This document shows, piece by piece, positions 17,182 through 25,742 of a DNA stretch of 64,000 bases. Origin of the DNA: Streptomyces colonosanans. Lineage in GTDB: Bacteria > Actinomycetota > Actinomycetes > Streptomycetales > Streptomycetaceae. The position numbers were made by a program, and so were the translations under genes. Within the stretch, counting starts at the first letter, position 1, and each line of letters opens with the position of its first letter. The notes below the pieces were generated by a model. It was not told the origin of the DNA. It did not search any database and worked only from the letters and a program-made list of their open reading frames with translations. The DNA is taken from NCBI RefSeq assembly GCF_001866645.1, contig NZ_MLYP01000026.1, positions 1 through 64,000 on the forward strand, given 5' to 3'.

Positions 17182-17796
17182 CTATGTCAGTCCGAGCTCC
17201 GGAAGCAGCACGGCCTCGACGAAGCGCATGAGGTACTCCTCGTCCGCGTACCGCCCCTCCAGCAGCGGGCGGACGCGCAGCACGCCCAGCAGCTGTGCAG
17301 GGACGTACTCCAGTGCCGGATGGCCGGCGGACACCTCCCCGCGTTCCACCCCGCGCCGGATGATCCCCTGCAGCGCCTTGACCTCGGGCTCGACGAGGGC
17401 TTCGCGCAGCGCCTGCGCGAGTTCCTGGTCCTGCATCACGGCGTGGCCGAGGGCCTGGAGCAGCTTGGTGTCACGGCGGGACCACTCGGCGGCCTCCCGT
17501 GCCGCGGCGCGCAGGTCTCCGGCCAGCGAACCGGTGTCCACGCCCGCCAGCCGCACACTCCGGCTGGACCTCAGGGCGGTGGCCACGAACTGGGGCTTCG
17601 TCTTCCACTGCCGGTACAGCGTCGACTTGCTGCACCGGGTGCTGGCGGCGACGCCCTCCATGGTGACGGCCTCATAGCCGTGTTCGCGGATCTGGTCGAG
17701 CACGGCGTCGAAGAACTCCTGCTCACGCTCGGGCGTGAGCTTGGAGCGGCGCGCGGCGACAACCGTCTCCGGTGCGTCCGCTGCCTGCGACGTCAT
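17182..17796 (-). CDS. TetR-family transcriptional regulator
   Basis: A 204-aa repressor-type protein. The N-terminal HTH spans FFDAVLDQIREHGYEAVTMEGVAASTRCSKSTLYRQWKTKPQFV at about residues 28-70, with the classic SKSTLYRQW recognition helix. The C-terminal ligand domain is all-helical. It is divergent from the PAP2/EamA operon, and the shared spacer contains repeated palindromic sites, so self-regulation and control of the PAP2 operon are likely. The ATG at 17796 is used. Confidence 0.92.
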   Translation of the reverse strand: MTSQAADAPETVVAARRSKLTPEREQEFFDAVLDQIREHGYEAVTMEGVAASTRCSKSTLYRQWKTKPQFVATALRSSRSVRLAGVDTGSLAGDLRAAAREAAEWSRRDTKLLQALGHAVMQDQELAQALREALVEPEVKALQGIIRRGVERGEVSAGHPALEYVPAQLLGVLRVRPLLEGRYADEEYLMRFVEAVLLPELGLT

Positions 17797-17851
17797 GGCT
17801 TCGCTCCTCCGTCGTGATCCCGGGCCGGACAGGCCGATTCACACCAGTCTA

Positions 17852-17908
17852 TCGATACACCCCTGTATCGACACGAAAGTGTACCGGTACGCGAGCGTAT
17901 CGGTACAC
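17852..17908. promoter_or_regulatory. Candidate TetR operator cluster
   Basis: Between tetR and the PAP2 gene, CGATA...TATCG occurs at 17853-17870, then GTGTACCG (17879-17886) is mirrored by CGGTACAC (17901-17908). The variants CGATAC, GTATCG, GTACCGGTAC and GTATCGGTAC share one core. This is the expected pattern for two adjacent dimer sites. Confidence 0.55.
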
Positions 17909-18014
17909 TACCGTTTCGATGAGCCTTGGACAGGACCCACTCCTCCACCGAGTGGACCCTGTCCTGGGCTCACCACGCACCACACACGCACATATACGGC
18001 AAAGGGGTCGGCTG

Positions 18015-18860
18015 TTGGATTCCCGCACCGAGCCTGAGCGAGGAGACGCGGCCGCGATACGCCGGCCGCCTCTCCTCCGCGAGCTCCTGCTGGTCACAGG
18101 GCTCTTCCTCGTCTACAAGTTCGGACGGCAGCTGGCGAACGGCCACACCGCCGAGGCCTACCGCAACGCGCACCATGTCTGGATGTGGGAGCGCTCCCTC
18201 CCTCTTCCGGGCGAGGAAGCGGTGCAGTCCGCCCTGCTGCACGGCGACGTCCTCGTACGCGCCGCGAACGTCTACTACGTGGCCGTCCACTTCACGGCCA
18301 CCGCGGCCTTCCTGGTCTGGCTGTACGTGAAGCGGCCGGGCCACTATCTGTGGGCCCGCCGGGTCCTCGCCCTGGTCACCGGCGCCGCGCTGCTGCTGCA
18401 CCTCGCGTTCCCGCTCGCCCCGCCGCGGATGCTCGACGTGGCGCACCTGGTGGACACCGGGCACGTGTACGGGCCGACGTGGTACGGGGCCGATCCCGAG
18501 ACCGACTCGATGGCGAACCAGTTCGCCGCCATGCCCTCGTTGCACTTCGGCTGGGCGCTCATGGTCGCGATCGGTCTGATCGCGGCGACCCGGTCCCGCT
18601 GGCGCCTCCTGTGGCTGCTGCATCCGCTGCTGACCCTGGTGGTGATCGTCGGCACGGCGAACCACTACTGGTTGGACGCGATCGTGGCGGCCGTCCTCCT
18701 CGGCATCGCGCTGGCGGTGGTCCGCGTACCGTCGTCGGCACCGAGCCGGGCGCCCTTCGGGACGCCGCGTGCCATGCCGTCACCACCGGCCGGCCCGGGC
18801 GCACCGGCGGGCGGGGTCGCGTCGGCCGCTGACTCCGGCCTGGCGGAAGCCCTCCGATGA
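18015..18860 (+). CDS. PAP2-superfamily membrane phosphatase/phosphotransferase
   Basis: A 281-aa protein with about six membrane helices. The PAP2 histidine motifs are AMPSLHFGWAL (SxHxxxxxx) and GTANHYWLDA (the second catalytic His with downstream Asp). The N-terminal segment LFLVYKFGRQLANGHTAEAYRNA is typical of the AUR1/IpcS-like inositolphosphotransferase branch, so it may be a lipid phosphatase or headgroup transferase. The TTG at 18015 follows AAAGGGG. Its stop overlaps the next gene's ATG (ATGA), so the two are translationally coupled and probably under the divergent TetR. Confidence 0.8.
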   Translation: MDSRTEPERGDAAAIRRPPLLRELLLVTGLFLVYKFGRQLANGHTAEAYRNAHHVWMWERSLPLPGEEAVQSALLHGDVLVRAANVYYVAVHFTATAAFLVWLYVKRPGHYLWARRVLALVTGAALLLHLAFPLAPPRMLDVAHLVDTGHVYGPTWYGADPETDSMANQFAAMPSLHFGWALMVAIGLIAATRSRWRLLWLLHPLLTLVVIVGTANHYWLDAIVAAVLLGIALAVVRVPSSAPSRAPFGTPRAMPSPPAGPGAPAGGVASAADSGLAEALR

Positions 18861-19849
18861 GCGCCACGATCCTCGCCGTCGCCCTCTCCTTGGTCTCCGC
18901 CGTCGCGTACGCGGCCGCCGCCGTCGCCCAGGAGCGGCTCGCCGCCCGGTCGTCCGGCGCCGCTGTGCTGCGGCTGCTGAGGCACGGCGCCTGGTGGTGG
19001 GCGGTCGTTCTGAACGCCTCCGCCGCGCTGCTGCACGTCGCCGCCCTCGAGTTCGGTCCGCTGACGCTGATCCAGCCGCTCGGCGCGCTCACCCTCGTGG
19101 CGGCGGTGCCGCTGGGGGCCAGAGCGGCCGAACGCCGGGTCAGCACGGTGGAGTGGCGGGGCACGATGCTCACGCTGACCGGTCTGGCCGTGCTGCTGGT
19201 GACGGCGTCCGGGCCCGAGCCCGATGACGTACTGAGCCTTCCGGAGGCGCTGGCGGTGGCCGGTACGACCGCCGTCCTGATCGGTGCGCTGTCCCTCCCC
19301 GGGCGCGCCCTCCCCGGGCTGCGCCACGCGACCGCCTCCGGTGTCGCCTCCGGTGTCGCCTCGGCGCTCACGCAGACGGTGACGGTGGCGGCCACGGACC
19401 GCTCACGTTCGGTGCTCAGCGCGCAGGTCGTCGTGGTGGCGCTGCTGGTGGCGGTGTTCGCGACGGGCGGCCTGCTGCTGTCGCAGACGGCGTACCGGGG
19501 CGGCCTCGGCGCGCCCCTCGCGATGGTGACGCTCGCCAATCCGTTCGCGGCAGCGGTGATCGGGCTCTCCCTGCTGGGCGAACACCTCCGGGGCGGCGCG
19601 CTGGGCCTGGTTCTCGCCATGGCCGGAGCCGGCCTGGCGTCGTGGGGCGTGATCACCCTGTCGCGGCCGGCACGAGACCCGGCCAGGGCGGTCGCGGGCG
19701 GCACCGACCGGCCGGGGCCGGCCGAGGACGGTACCCACCCGGTCGCGGCGGTGCTCGGCCTGGCGCCCCACACCGCCCCTCACGAGCCGTCGCCGCTGCC
19801 CCGGCAACCGACGCCTCCATCATCGTCGGGGCACGTCACCGTGCTTTGA
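18857..19849 (+). CDS. EamA/DMT-superfamily membrane transporter
   Basis: A 330-aa protein with about nine or ten hydrophobic helices in two similar halves, a feature of drug/metabolite transporters. The Glu/Pro-containing inner helix motif FGPLTLIQPLGALTLVAAVPLGA matches the first EamA unit and LANPFAAAVIGLSLLGEHL the second. The last 60 residues are a hydrophilic Pro-rich tail, probably cytosolic. It is coupled to the PAP2 gene by a 4-bp overlap; lipid-linked substrate movement is one possible shared role but is speculative. Confidence 0.82.
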   Translation: MSATILAVALSLVSAVAYAAAAVAQERLAARSSGAAVLRLLRHGAWWWAVVLNASAALLHVAALEFGPLTLIQPLGALTLVAAVPLGARAAERRVSTVEWRGTMLTLTGLAVLLVTASGPEPDDVLSLPEALAVAGTTAVLIGALSLPGRALPGLRHATASGVASGVASALTQTVTVAATDRSRSVLSAQVVVVALLVAVFATGGLLLSQTAYRGGLGAPLAMVTLANPFAAAVIGLSLLGEHLRGGALGLVLAMAGAGLASWGVITLSRPARDPARAVAGGTDRPGPAEDGTHPVAAVLGLAPHTAPHEPSPLPRQPTPPSSSGHVTVL

Positions 19850-19871
19850 GCGGTGCCCCGAACCCGGCTGG

Positions 19872-19921
19872 GAACGAAAGGGGGCCGGCGCGTGCGAGCA
19901 CGCACCGGCCCCCTTTCGTTC
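19872..19921. terminator. Strong bidirectional terminator
   Basis: GAACGAAAGGGGGCCGG (19872-19888) is perfectly mirrored by CCGGCCCCCTTTCGTTC (19905-19921), a 17-bp stem. It separates the convergent EamA-like gene and the ABC importer operon, serving both. Confidence 0.88.
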
Positions 19922-19946
19922 TCCCGGATCCCACTCAGGTCAGGTG

Positions 19947-20762
19947 CTAGATCCTGCTCTCCGTCGCCGTGTCCGCGGACAGCCGCTGGGCGATGTAGAT
20001 CGGGACCACCGATGCGAGGACGAGCACCGCGGCCACCACGTTCACGACCGGGGCCTGCTGCGGGCGGGTCATGTTGTTGAAGATCCAGATCGGCAGGGTC
20101 TCGACGCCTGGACCGGCGGTGAAGGTGGTCACCACGACCTCGTCGAAGGAGAGCGCGAACGCGAGCAGGGCGCCCGCGAGCAGCGCCGAGCGCACCAGCG
20201 GGAACGTGACGTCCACGAAGGCCCGGAAGGTGTGGGCCCCCAGGTCCATCGCCGCCTCCTCGTACGAGCCGGAGGTGCGGCGCAGCCGTGCGACCACGTT
20301 GTTGAAGACGACGACGATGCAGAAGGTGGCGTGTCCGACGATCACGGTGAACAGGCCGAGGCCGACGCCGAGCGGCTTGAGGACCGTGCCGAACGCCGAG
20401 TTGAGCGCGATGCCGGTGACGATTCCCGGCAACGCGATCGGCAGGACCACCACGAAGGAGACAGCGTTGCGGCCGAAGAAGCGGTGCCGGGCCACCGCGA
20501 ACGCGATCAGCGTGCCGAGTACCAGCGCGATCGCCGTGGCGCCCAGGCCCGCCTTCACCGAGACCCATACGGCGTTGCGGGCCCCGGCGTTCTCCCAGGC
20601 CGTCGACCACCAGTGGAAGGTCCACCCGGGCGGCGGCCAGCTCGCGCTGCGGTCGGGGTTGAAGGAGTTGACCAGGACGAGCGCGAGCGGGACATAGATG
20701 ATCGCGAAGCCGATCCCGGCGGCGATGCGCAGCGCGATGCGCGCGGAGCGGGACAGTTGCAT
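19947..20762 (-). CDS. ABC importer permease, PotC-like
   Basis: A 271-aa inner-membrane permease with six helices, the second of a polyamine-type pair. The EAA loop YEEAAMDLGAHTFRAFVDVTFPLV contacts the ATPase. The first helix ends in PLALVLVNSFN, usual for PotC/PotI proteins. It is the last gene of a four-gene operon (ATPase, binding protein, PotB-like, PotC-like), 15 bp after its neighbour. Confidence 0.9.
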   Translation of the reverse strand: MQLSRSARIALRIAAGIGFAIIYVPLALVLVNSFNPDRSASWPPPGWTFHWWSTAWENAGARNAVWVSVKAGLGATAIALVLGTLIAFAVARHRFFGRNAVSFVVVLPIALPGIVTGIALNSAFGTVLKPLGVGLGLFTVIVGHATFCIVVVFNNVVARLRRTSGSYEEAAMDLGAHTFRAFVDVTFPLVRSALLAGALLAFALSFDEVVVTTFTAGPGVETLPIWIFNNMTRPQQAPVVNVVAAVLVLASVVPIYIAQRLSADTATESRI

Positions 20763-20777
20763 GACGAGGGACCTCTT

Positions 20778-21668
20778 CTAGAGGCTGCTGAGCGCGCCCG
20801 TGCGGCGCATCGCCAGCAGATACAGCACGATGACCACCACCGGAACCGTCCCCAGCGCGGCGGCCATGGGCAGGTTGAGTTCGATGTTGGAGTAGACGAG
20901 GTTGCCGATCAGCTGGGTCTTGCCACCGACGATCTGCACGGTGATGTAGTCGCCGAGGCTGAGCGAGAAGGTGAAGACCGAGCCGGCGGCGACGGACGGC
21001 AGCACCATCGGCAGCACAACCGAGCGGAAGGTGCGGCCGGGTCGCGCCCCCAGGTCGGCGGACGCGTCCAGGAGATTGGCGGGCAGCTGCTCCAGCGCCG
21101 TGTGGATCGGCAGGATCATGTACGGCAGCCAGAGGTAGGTGAGCGTGATGACCGCCGCCGGGAGCCCGAAGCCCGGGCCGCTCAGCCCGAACGGCTTCAG
21201 CATCCAGTCGGCGAGCCCGCCCTGGGACAGGATCAGCCGCCATGCGTAGACCTTGACGAGGTAGCTCGCCCACAGCGGGGTGAGGATCGCGACCACCAGC
21301 AGCGGACGCCACCGGGGCCGGGCGACGCGCGCGGTGCAGAAGGCCAGCGGGAAGGCGATCACCGCGCACAGGACGGTGACCGCGAGGGCCACGCCGATGC
21401 TGCGCAGGATCACCTGGCGGAAGACGGGTGTCGTCAGCAGCGCGTGGAAGTTGTCCGTCGACCAGACCTTCACCACCTCGGAGGTGAAGGAGTTCGTCGT
21501 CCAGAACGCCGAGACGAACAGCACGGCCAGCGAGCCGAGGTAGAGCACGGCCAGCCACAGCAGGGGTGCGGTCAGCAGGAGGGACAGCCGCAGCCGCCGA
21601 CGGCGGTGCAGCAGCCCGGCGAGCCGCCGGACGGGGGTCCGTCCGGCGGCAGGCTGGGTGGCGGTCAT
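20778..21668 (-). CDS. ABC importer permease, PotB-like
   Basis: A 296-aa permease with six membrane helices and the EAA motif LLDASADLGARPGRTFRSVVLPMVLPSVAAG. The hydrophilic N-terminus of about 25 residues is basic. The ATG at 21668 leaves 10 bp after the binding-protein gene; the longer frame to 21881 would overlap that gene and is rejected. It forms a heterodimer with the PotC-like protein. Confidence 0.9.
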   Translation of the reverse strand: MTATQPAAGRTPVRRLAGLLHRRRRLRLSLLLTAPLLWLAVLYLGSLAVLFVSAFWTTNSFTSEVVKVWSTDNFHALLTTPVFRQVILRSIGVALAVTVLCAVIAFPLAFCTARVARPRWRPLLVVAILTPLWASYLVKVYAWRLILSQGGLADWMLKPFGLSGPGFGLPAAVITLTYLWLPYMILPIHTALEQLPANLLDASADLGARPGRTFRSVVLPMVLPSVAAGSVFTFSLSLGDYITVQIVGGKTQLIGNLVYSNIELNLPMAAALGTVPVVVIVLYLLAMRRTGALSSL

Positions 21669-21678
21669 CGTCGTGTCC

Positions 21679-22890
21679 TCAGCCCTTGATCTCGGTCCAG
21701 GCCTGGACCCACTTGGCGTACGGCACGCACTTGACGTCGGTGCGGCCGTCGATGCACTGCTCGATGGGCGTGTTCCAGAAGGCGATGTTCTTCCAGTAGG
21801 CCGTGTCACCGGCGTGGAAGGTGGTGCAGAAGTTCTTGTCGCTGGTCTCGGCACACGCCTTGGAGTTGGCCGGCGCCTCACCGAAGTACTCGCCGATCTG
21901 GGCGTTCACCTTCGGCGAGATGACCCAGTCCAGCCACTTGTAGGCGCAGTTGGGGTGCTTGGACTTCGCGGACACCATCCAGGTGTCGGACCAGCCGGTC
22001 GAACCCTCCTTGGGCACGAAGGCCTTGACCTTGGCCCCCTCGCTCTCGGCCAGGTTGGCGATGACCTGCCAGGTGGTGCCGACCACGGAGTCACCGCTCT
22101 TGAAGGCGGAGACCTCCTTGAGGTAGTCACCCCAGTACTCGCCGACGTTCGGGTTCTGCTTCTTCACCAGGGCGACCGCCGCGTCGAACTGCTTCTGGTC
22201 GAGCGCGTAGGGGTCCTTGATCTTCAGCTCGGGCTTGGTGGCCTTCAGGTAGAGCGCCGCGTCGGCGATGTAGATCGGGGAGTCGTACGCGGTGACGTGG
22301 CCCTTGTACTTGGCCGCGTCGTCGAAGACGGCGGACCAGGACGTCGGGGCGGGCTTGACCTTCTGGGTGTTGTACATCAGCAGGTTGGCGCCGCGGCCGT
22401 GCGGGATGCCGTACGCCTTGCCCTTGACGGAGTTCCAGGCCTGGAGCTTCAGGTCACCGAAGACGTCCTTGTAATTGGGCACGAGGTCGGTGTTGACCGG
22501 AGCCGCGTCACCCGAGGCGATCAGGCGCAGTGAGGCGTCGCCGGAGGCGGAGACGGCGTCGTACTCGCCGGTCTTCATCAGCTTGACCATCTCGTCCGAG
22601 CTGGCGGCGACCTTGGAGCGGACCTGGCAGCCCGTCTGCTTCTCGAAGTCGCTGACCCAGTCGACCTTGGGGTCGTTGGAGCCGTCCTCGACATAGCCGG
22701 CCCAGGCGATGAGGTTGACCTGCCCCTCGGTCTTGCCCAGCTTCGACTGCGCCTTCAGATCAGGCGGGTTGAGGCCCGTGGACGCGGACGGGCCGCCCGA
22801 GTCGGACGAGCCGCAGGCGGTGGCCGCGAGCAGCACCGCGACGGCGGCGGCGGCCTGGAGGGTACGAGTGAGACGCACGAGGTACTCCAT
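21679..22890 (-). CDS. Polyamine-type ABC substrate-binding lipoprotein
   Basis: A 403-aa extracellular binding protein. The N-terminal signal ends in the lipobox LAATAC, so Cys at about residue 26 should be lipidated. The family pattern is visible in VNLIAWAGYVEDGSNDPKVDWVSDFEKQTGC, YDAVSASGDASLRLI, and IPHGRGANLLMYNT. PotD/PotF-like proteins bind spermidine or putrescine; the ligand here could be another cation or opine-like molecule. It is second in the operon, 24 bp after the ATPase gene. Confidence 0.9.
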   Translation of the reverse strand: MEYLVRLTRTLQAAAAVAVLLAATACGSSDSGGPSASTGLNPPDLKAQSKLGKTEGQVNLIAWAGYVEDGSNDPKVDWVSDFEKQTGCQVRSKVAASSDEMVKLMKTGEYDAVSASGDASLRLIASGDAAPVNTDLVPNYKDVFGDLKLQAWNSVKGKAYGIPHGRGANLLMYNTQKVKPAPTSWSAVFDDAAKYKGHVTAYDSPIYIADAALYLKATKPELKIKDPYALDQKQFDAAVALVKKQNPNVGEYWGDYLKEVSAFKSGDSVVGTTWQVIANLAESEGAKVKAFVPKEGSTGWSDTWMVSAKSKHPNCAYKWLDWVISPKVNAQIGEYFGEAPANSKACAETSDKNFCTTFHAGDTAYWKNIAFWNTPIEQCIDGRTDVKCVPYAKWVQAWTEIKG

Positions 22891-22914
22891 AGGTGACAGG
22901 GACTGGCGTGAGGG

Positions 22915-23952
22915 TCAGCGGGCGTCAGGGACCTGGACGGTGTGGCGGCGGTTCCACTGGAGACGCACCCGGGTGCCGCGGTAGGCGGCGACGTCCTCGG
23001 AGGAGGTCTCCAGGTTCTGCTGGAGCGCGGTGAGCCGGCCACCTCCGTCGAGGTCCACGAGGAAACGGGTGGCGTCTCCCAGGTAGACCACTTCGGCAAC
23101 GGTGCCGGTCACCGTGGAGTGCTCCGGCTCGTCCGCGAGGGCGGACTCCTTGAGGACCCGGATCTTCTCGGGCCTGATGCTGAACGTGCCCGGGCCGCCG
23201 ACGACCCGCTGCGCGGTGTCGCCATCGAGCAGGTTCGAGGTGCCGACGAAGGAGGCGACGAACGCGGTGGCGGGGCGCTCGTAGATCTCGGCGGGGCTGC
23301 CGACCTGTTCGATGCGGCCCTGGTTGAAGACGGCGATGCGGTCGCTCATCGTCAGGGCCTCCTCCTGGTCGTGGGTGACGAACACGAAGGTGATGCCCAC
23401 CTCACGCTGCAGCGCCTTGAGTTCGATCTGCATCTGCTCGCGCAGCTTGAGGTCGAGGGCGCCGAGCGGCTCGTCGAGCAGCAGCAGACGGGGGCGGCCG
23501 ACGAGAGCGCGGGCCAGTGCCACGCGCTGCCGCTGGCCGCCGGAGAGCTGGCTCGGGCGCCGCTTGCCGAAGCCTTCGAGACGTACGTCGGCGAGCGCCT
23601 TGCGGGCCTGCTGGAGCCGCTCGGCCTTGGGCACCTTGCGGATCTTGAGGCCGTAGGCGACGTTCTGCTCGACGGTCATGTGCGGGAAGAGGGCGTAGTC
23701 CTGGAAGACGGTGTGCACGTCCCGCTCGAAGGGCGCGAGGCCCGTGACCTCCTGGCCTGCCAGCTCGATGGTTCCGGAGCTGGGGCTCTCGAAGCCCGCG
23801 ATCATGCGCAGGACGGTCGTCTTGCCGGAGCCGGACGGGCCGAGCATCGAGAAGAACTCCCCGTCGCCTATCTCCAGGTCGACCCCGGCCACTGCGGTGG
23901 TTCCACCGAACTCCTTCCGCAGACCCTGCAGCCGGATCGCGCTTCCCTCCAT
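22915..23952 (-). CDS. ABC importer ATPase, PotA-like
   Basis: A 345-aa ATPase. Walker A GPSGSGKTT is at residues about 38-46, Q-loop DYALFPHMTVEQNVAYGL, signature QLSGGQRQRVALARAL, Walker B RLLLLDEPLGALD and H-loop FVTHDQEEAL. The C-terminal 100 residues form the TOBE domain of the MalK/PotA group (FSIRPEKIRVL). First gene of the operon, read away from the divergent FadR-type regulator. Confidence 0.93.
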   Translation of the reverse strand: MEGSAIRLQGLRKEFGGTTAVAGVDLEIGDGEFFSMLGPSGSGKTTVLRMIAGFESPSSGTIELAGQEVTGLAPFERDVHTVFQDYALFPHMTVEQNVAYGLKIRKVPKAERLQQARKALADVRLEGFGKRRPSQLSGGQRQRVALARALVGRPRLLLLDEPLGALDLKLREQMQIELKALQREVGITFVFVTHDQEEALTMSDRIAVFNQGRIEQVGSPAEIYERPATAFVASFVGTSNLLDGDTAQRVVGGPGTFSIRPEKIRVLKESALADEPEHSTVTGTVAEVVYLGDATRFLVDLDGGGRLTALQQNLETSSEDVAAYRGTRVRLQWNRRHTVQVPDAR

Positions 23953-23980
23953 GGGCGGGAACCTTTCTGGTGCACTCTTA

Positions 23981-24021
23981 CGTTCGAACGAAAAGATATG
24001 AAGTCATAGTTCAAACCTCAA
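23981..24021 (-). promoter_or_regulatory. Promoter of the ABC importer operon with overlapping palindrome
   Basis: On the minus strand TTGAGG (24021-24016) and TATCTT (23998-23993) are 17 bp apart. The 10-bp palindrome CGTTCGAACG (23981-23990) lies just downstream of the -10 element at the expected start point, where bound repressor would block transcription. The divergent GntR/FadR-type protein is the obvious candidate. Confidence 0.6.
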
Positions 24022-24076
24022 GCCAAGATGGGCAGTTGAAGACCCTCTGAAGGTAAAGGTTGACCCAAAGAACAAG

Positions 24077-24823
24077 GTGGTGGCCGTGAAGCACACCAGG
24101 GGCGGCGGGGCCCGTCAGGCCGTGTTCACTCCGCTGGACACCCGGGCGCGCGTGGAGACGGTGGTCCGCCGGCTCGGCGACGCCATCGAACTCGGGCTGC
24201 TCGCCGACGGGGAGCAACTGCCCCGCGAGAGCAAGCTGGCGGAGCAGCTCGGTGTGTCCACCGTGACCCTGCGGGAGGCACTGGTGACGCTGCGGCTGCA
24301 GGGGCTGGTCACGACCCGGCGGGGGCGCGGCGGCGGCAGCTTCGTCTCACTGCCCGCCGACCCCGCGGAGGAGCGGATCAGGGCGCGGCTGGCCGGCTGG
24401 AGCACGGAGGAACTGCGCGACCTGGGCGACCACTGGGCCGCCGTGTCCGGTGTCGCCGCCCAGCTCGCGGCCCAGCGCACCGAGCCGGACGACCTCCAGC
24501 AACTGCGGCGCACCCTGGTCGAGTTCGCAACAGCCGAGGAAGCGGCGAAGCGCAGCCGAGTGTACGGCCGGTTCCATGTGGAGCTGGCCGCCGCCGCGCA
24601 GTCCGCCCGGCTCACCCGGGAACAGGTGGCGTTGCAGACGGAGGTCGGGGCACTGCTGTGTCTCGTCCTCGGTGACGACGCCTACCGCAAAGAGGTGGCG
24701 GACCGTCATCACTCCGTTGCTGCCGCGGTGCAGGACGGGGCCCACGACGCGGCCAGGGGGCTGGCCGAGCGGTGCGTCGAGGAGTCGACGGCGCGCCTCA
24801 TCGCGCTGCGCCTGGCCCTTTGA
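24077..24823 (+). CDS. GntR-family regulator, FadR/FCD subfamily
   Basis: A 248-aa regulator. The winged HTH at about residues 30-95 includes RESKLAEQLGVSTVTLREALVTLRLQGLVTTRRGRGGGSFV. The C-terminal helical domain (STEELRDLGDHWAAVSGVAAQLAAQRT and onward) is FCD-like. Divergent from the ABC importer, it probably senses the imported compound or a catabolite. The GTG at 24077 or 24086 may be the start; an AAGG lies just before both. Confidence 0.88.
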   Translation: MVAVKHTRGGGARQAVFTPLDTRARVETVVRRLGDAIELGLLADGEQLPRESKLAEQLGVSTVTLREALVTLRLQGLVTTRRGRGGGSFVSLPADPAEERIRARLAGWSTEELRDLGDHWAAVSGVAAQLAAQRTEPDDLQQLRRTLVEFATAEEAAKRSRVYGRFHVELAAAAQSARLTREQVALQTEVGALLCLVLGDDAYRKEVADRHHSVAAAVQDGAHDAARGLAERCVEESTARLIALRLAL

Positions 24824-24930
24824 ACGCGTCGGCATCCCCTCCACGCGCGTGGGAGGCCCGCCGGGGCACTGGCCATGCCAGGGCGGATCTCGGCGCAGGA
24901 CGAACCCCGGTGCCGTCGGCGACCTGAACG

Positions 24931-24956
24931 CCTGCGGAGTGGGGGGGCTCCGCAGG
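24931..24956. terminator. Bidirectional hairpin between convergent genes
   Basis: CCTGCGGAG (24931-24939) pairs with CTCCGCAGG (24948-24956), a 9-bp stem with an 8-nt G-rich loop, between the convergent FadR-type and MmyB-like genes. Confidence 0.6.
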
Positions 24957-24963
24957 AGGGGGC

Positions 24964-25632
24964 TCACTCCTGGGGCACGGGCACCACGCTGAGGTGGCTC
25001 ACGGTGCGCCGGGCGCGGCGCGTCCCGCGGTGGGCGGGCGCAGGGCGGCGCGCCTCCCTCAGGACCAGCGTCAGCCGTGAATAGCCCATGTCTTGGAGGG
25101 TCTTGGGGGTGTCCCGCACCACTCGGCAGTCGCCGCCCCAGCGCGGGTCGGGGTGCAGCAGCGGACGCACCGCCCCGTCGTGCTCCACGCCGCGCGGGCC
25201 GACGGCGCGAATCCAGTGCGGCAGGCCGTGCTGGTAGGCGGCCTCCATGATCGGGTCCTGGGCGATGTCCCGGCGGATGGACTGCAGCCCGTGATCGTGC
25301 CCGTGCCGTTCCACCGCCGCGGCGAAGTGCGCCAGCATCGGCAGGCACCAGTGCGACTCATGCTCGCCGAGGACCGTGCCCGCGTCCGGATGGAACAGGA
25401 CGAACCGCAGGAAGTTGTCGCCCGGCATCGCCGTCGGATGTGCTGCGACCCCGCCGAAAAGGATGTCGAACGCGGTGTTGGTGAGGACGACGTCCCAGCG
25501 GTGGTCGAAGACGACCGACGGGAAGGGAACGGCTTCGAGGAGCGTGGCGTAGTCCCGCAGATACGCCTGTGCTTCCGGACTCTCGGGGACGGGTCGCGGC
25601 TGCGTTCGCTGCCCTCCTGCCTGAAACGTCAT
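24964..25632 (-). CDS. Stand-alone MmyB-like ligand-binding domain protein
   Basis: A 222-aa protein matching the C-terminal domain of MmyB-like regulators. It starts at SPEAQAYLRDYATLLEAVPFPSVVFDHRWDVVLTNTAFDILFG, followed by DNFLRFVLFHPDAG and the late SRLTLVLREARRP. In most actinomycete homologues this PAS-like domain follows an XRE helix-turn-helix; here none is encoded, upstream or elsewhere in the frame. The domain is thought to bind a fatty-acid-like ligand. It is divergent from an XRE gene that conversely lacks this domain, so the two may act together. The last 20 residues are basic and Pro-rich. Confidence 0.8.
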   Translation of the reverse strand: MTFQAGGQRTQPRPVPESPEAQAYLRDYATLLEAVPFPSVVFDHRWDVVLTNTAFDILFGGVAAHPTAMPGDNFLRFVLFHPDAGTVLGEHESHWCLPMLAHFAAAVERHGHDHGLQSIRRDIAQDPIMEAAYQHGLPHWIRAVGPRGVEHDGAVRPLLHPDPRWGGDCRVVRDTPKTLQDMGYSRLTLVLREARRPAPAHRGTRRARRTVSHLSVVPVPQE

Positions 25633-25678
25633 CGGGAGGTCACCCCTCTTGCCTTTACGGCCTTCACGCGGCGCCCTG

Positions 25679-25708
25679 ATCCTGCTGTTCCGGGTCGAGT
25701 CGTGTCAA
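25679..25708 (-). promoter_or_regulatory. Promoter for the MmyB-like gene
   Basis: On the minus strand TTGACA (25708-25703) and CAGGAT (25684-25679) are 18 bp apart, placing the start point near 25672, about 40 nt before the coding sequence. The 22-bp palindrome lies 35 bp upstream of the -35 element. Confidence 0.5.
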
Positions 25709-25742
25709 CTATCGTGGCATTCGGCGTCCGTTGACGGCTGAA

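Noticed and set aside
17772..18014. N-terminal extension of the PAP2 gene from 17772
   Set aside because: It passes through the TetR operator and overlaps tetR; the residues are not family-like and a good ribosome site precedes the TTG at 18015.
24001..24020. GTTCAAACC resembling a tRNA T-loop
   Set aside because: No acceptor, D or anticodon stems can be built around it; it belongs to the importer promoter region.
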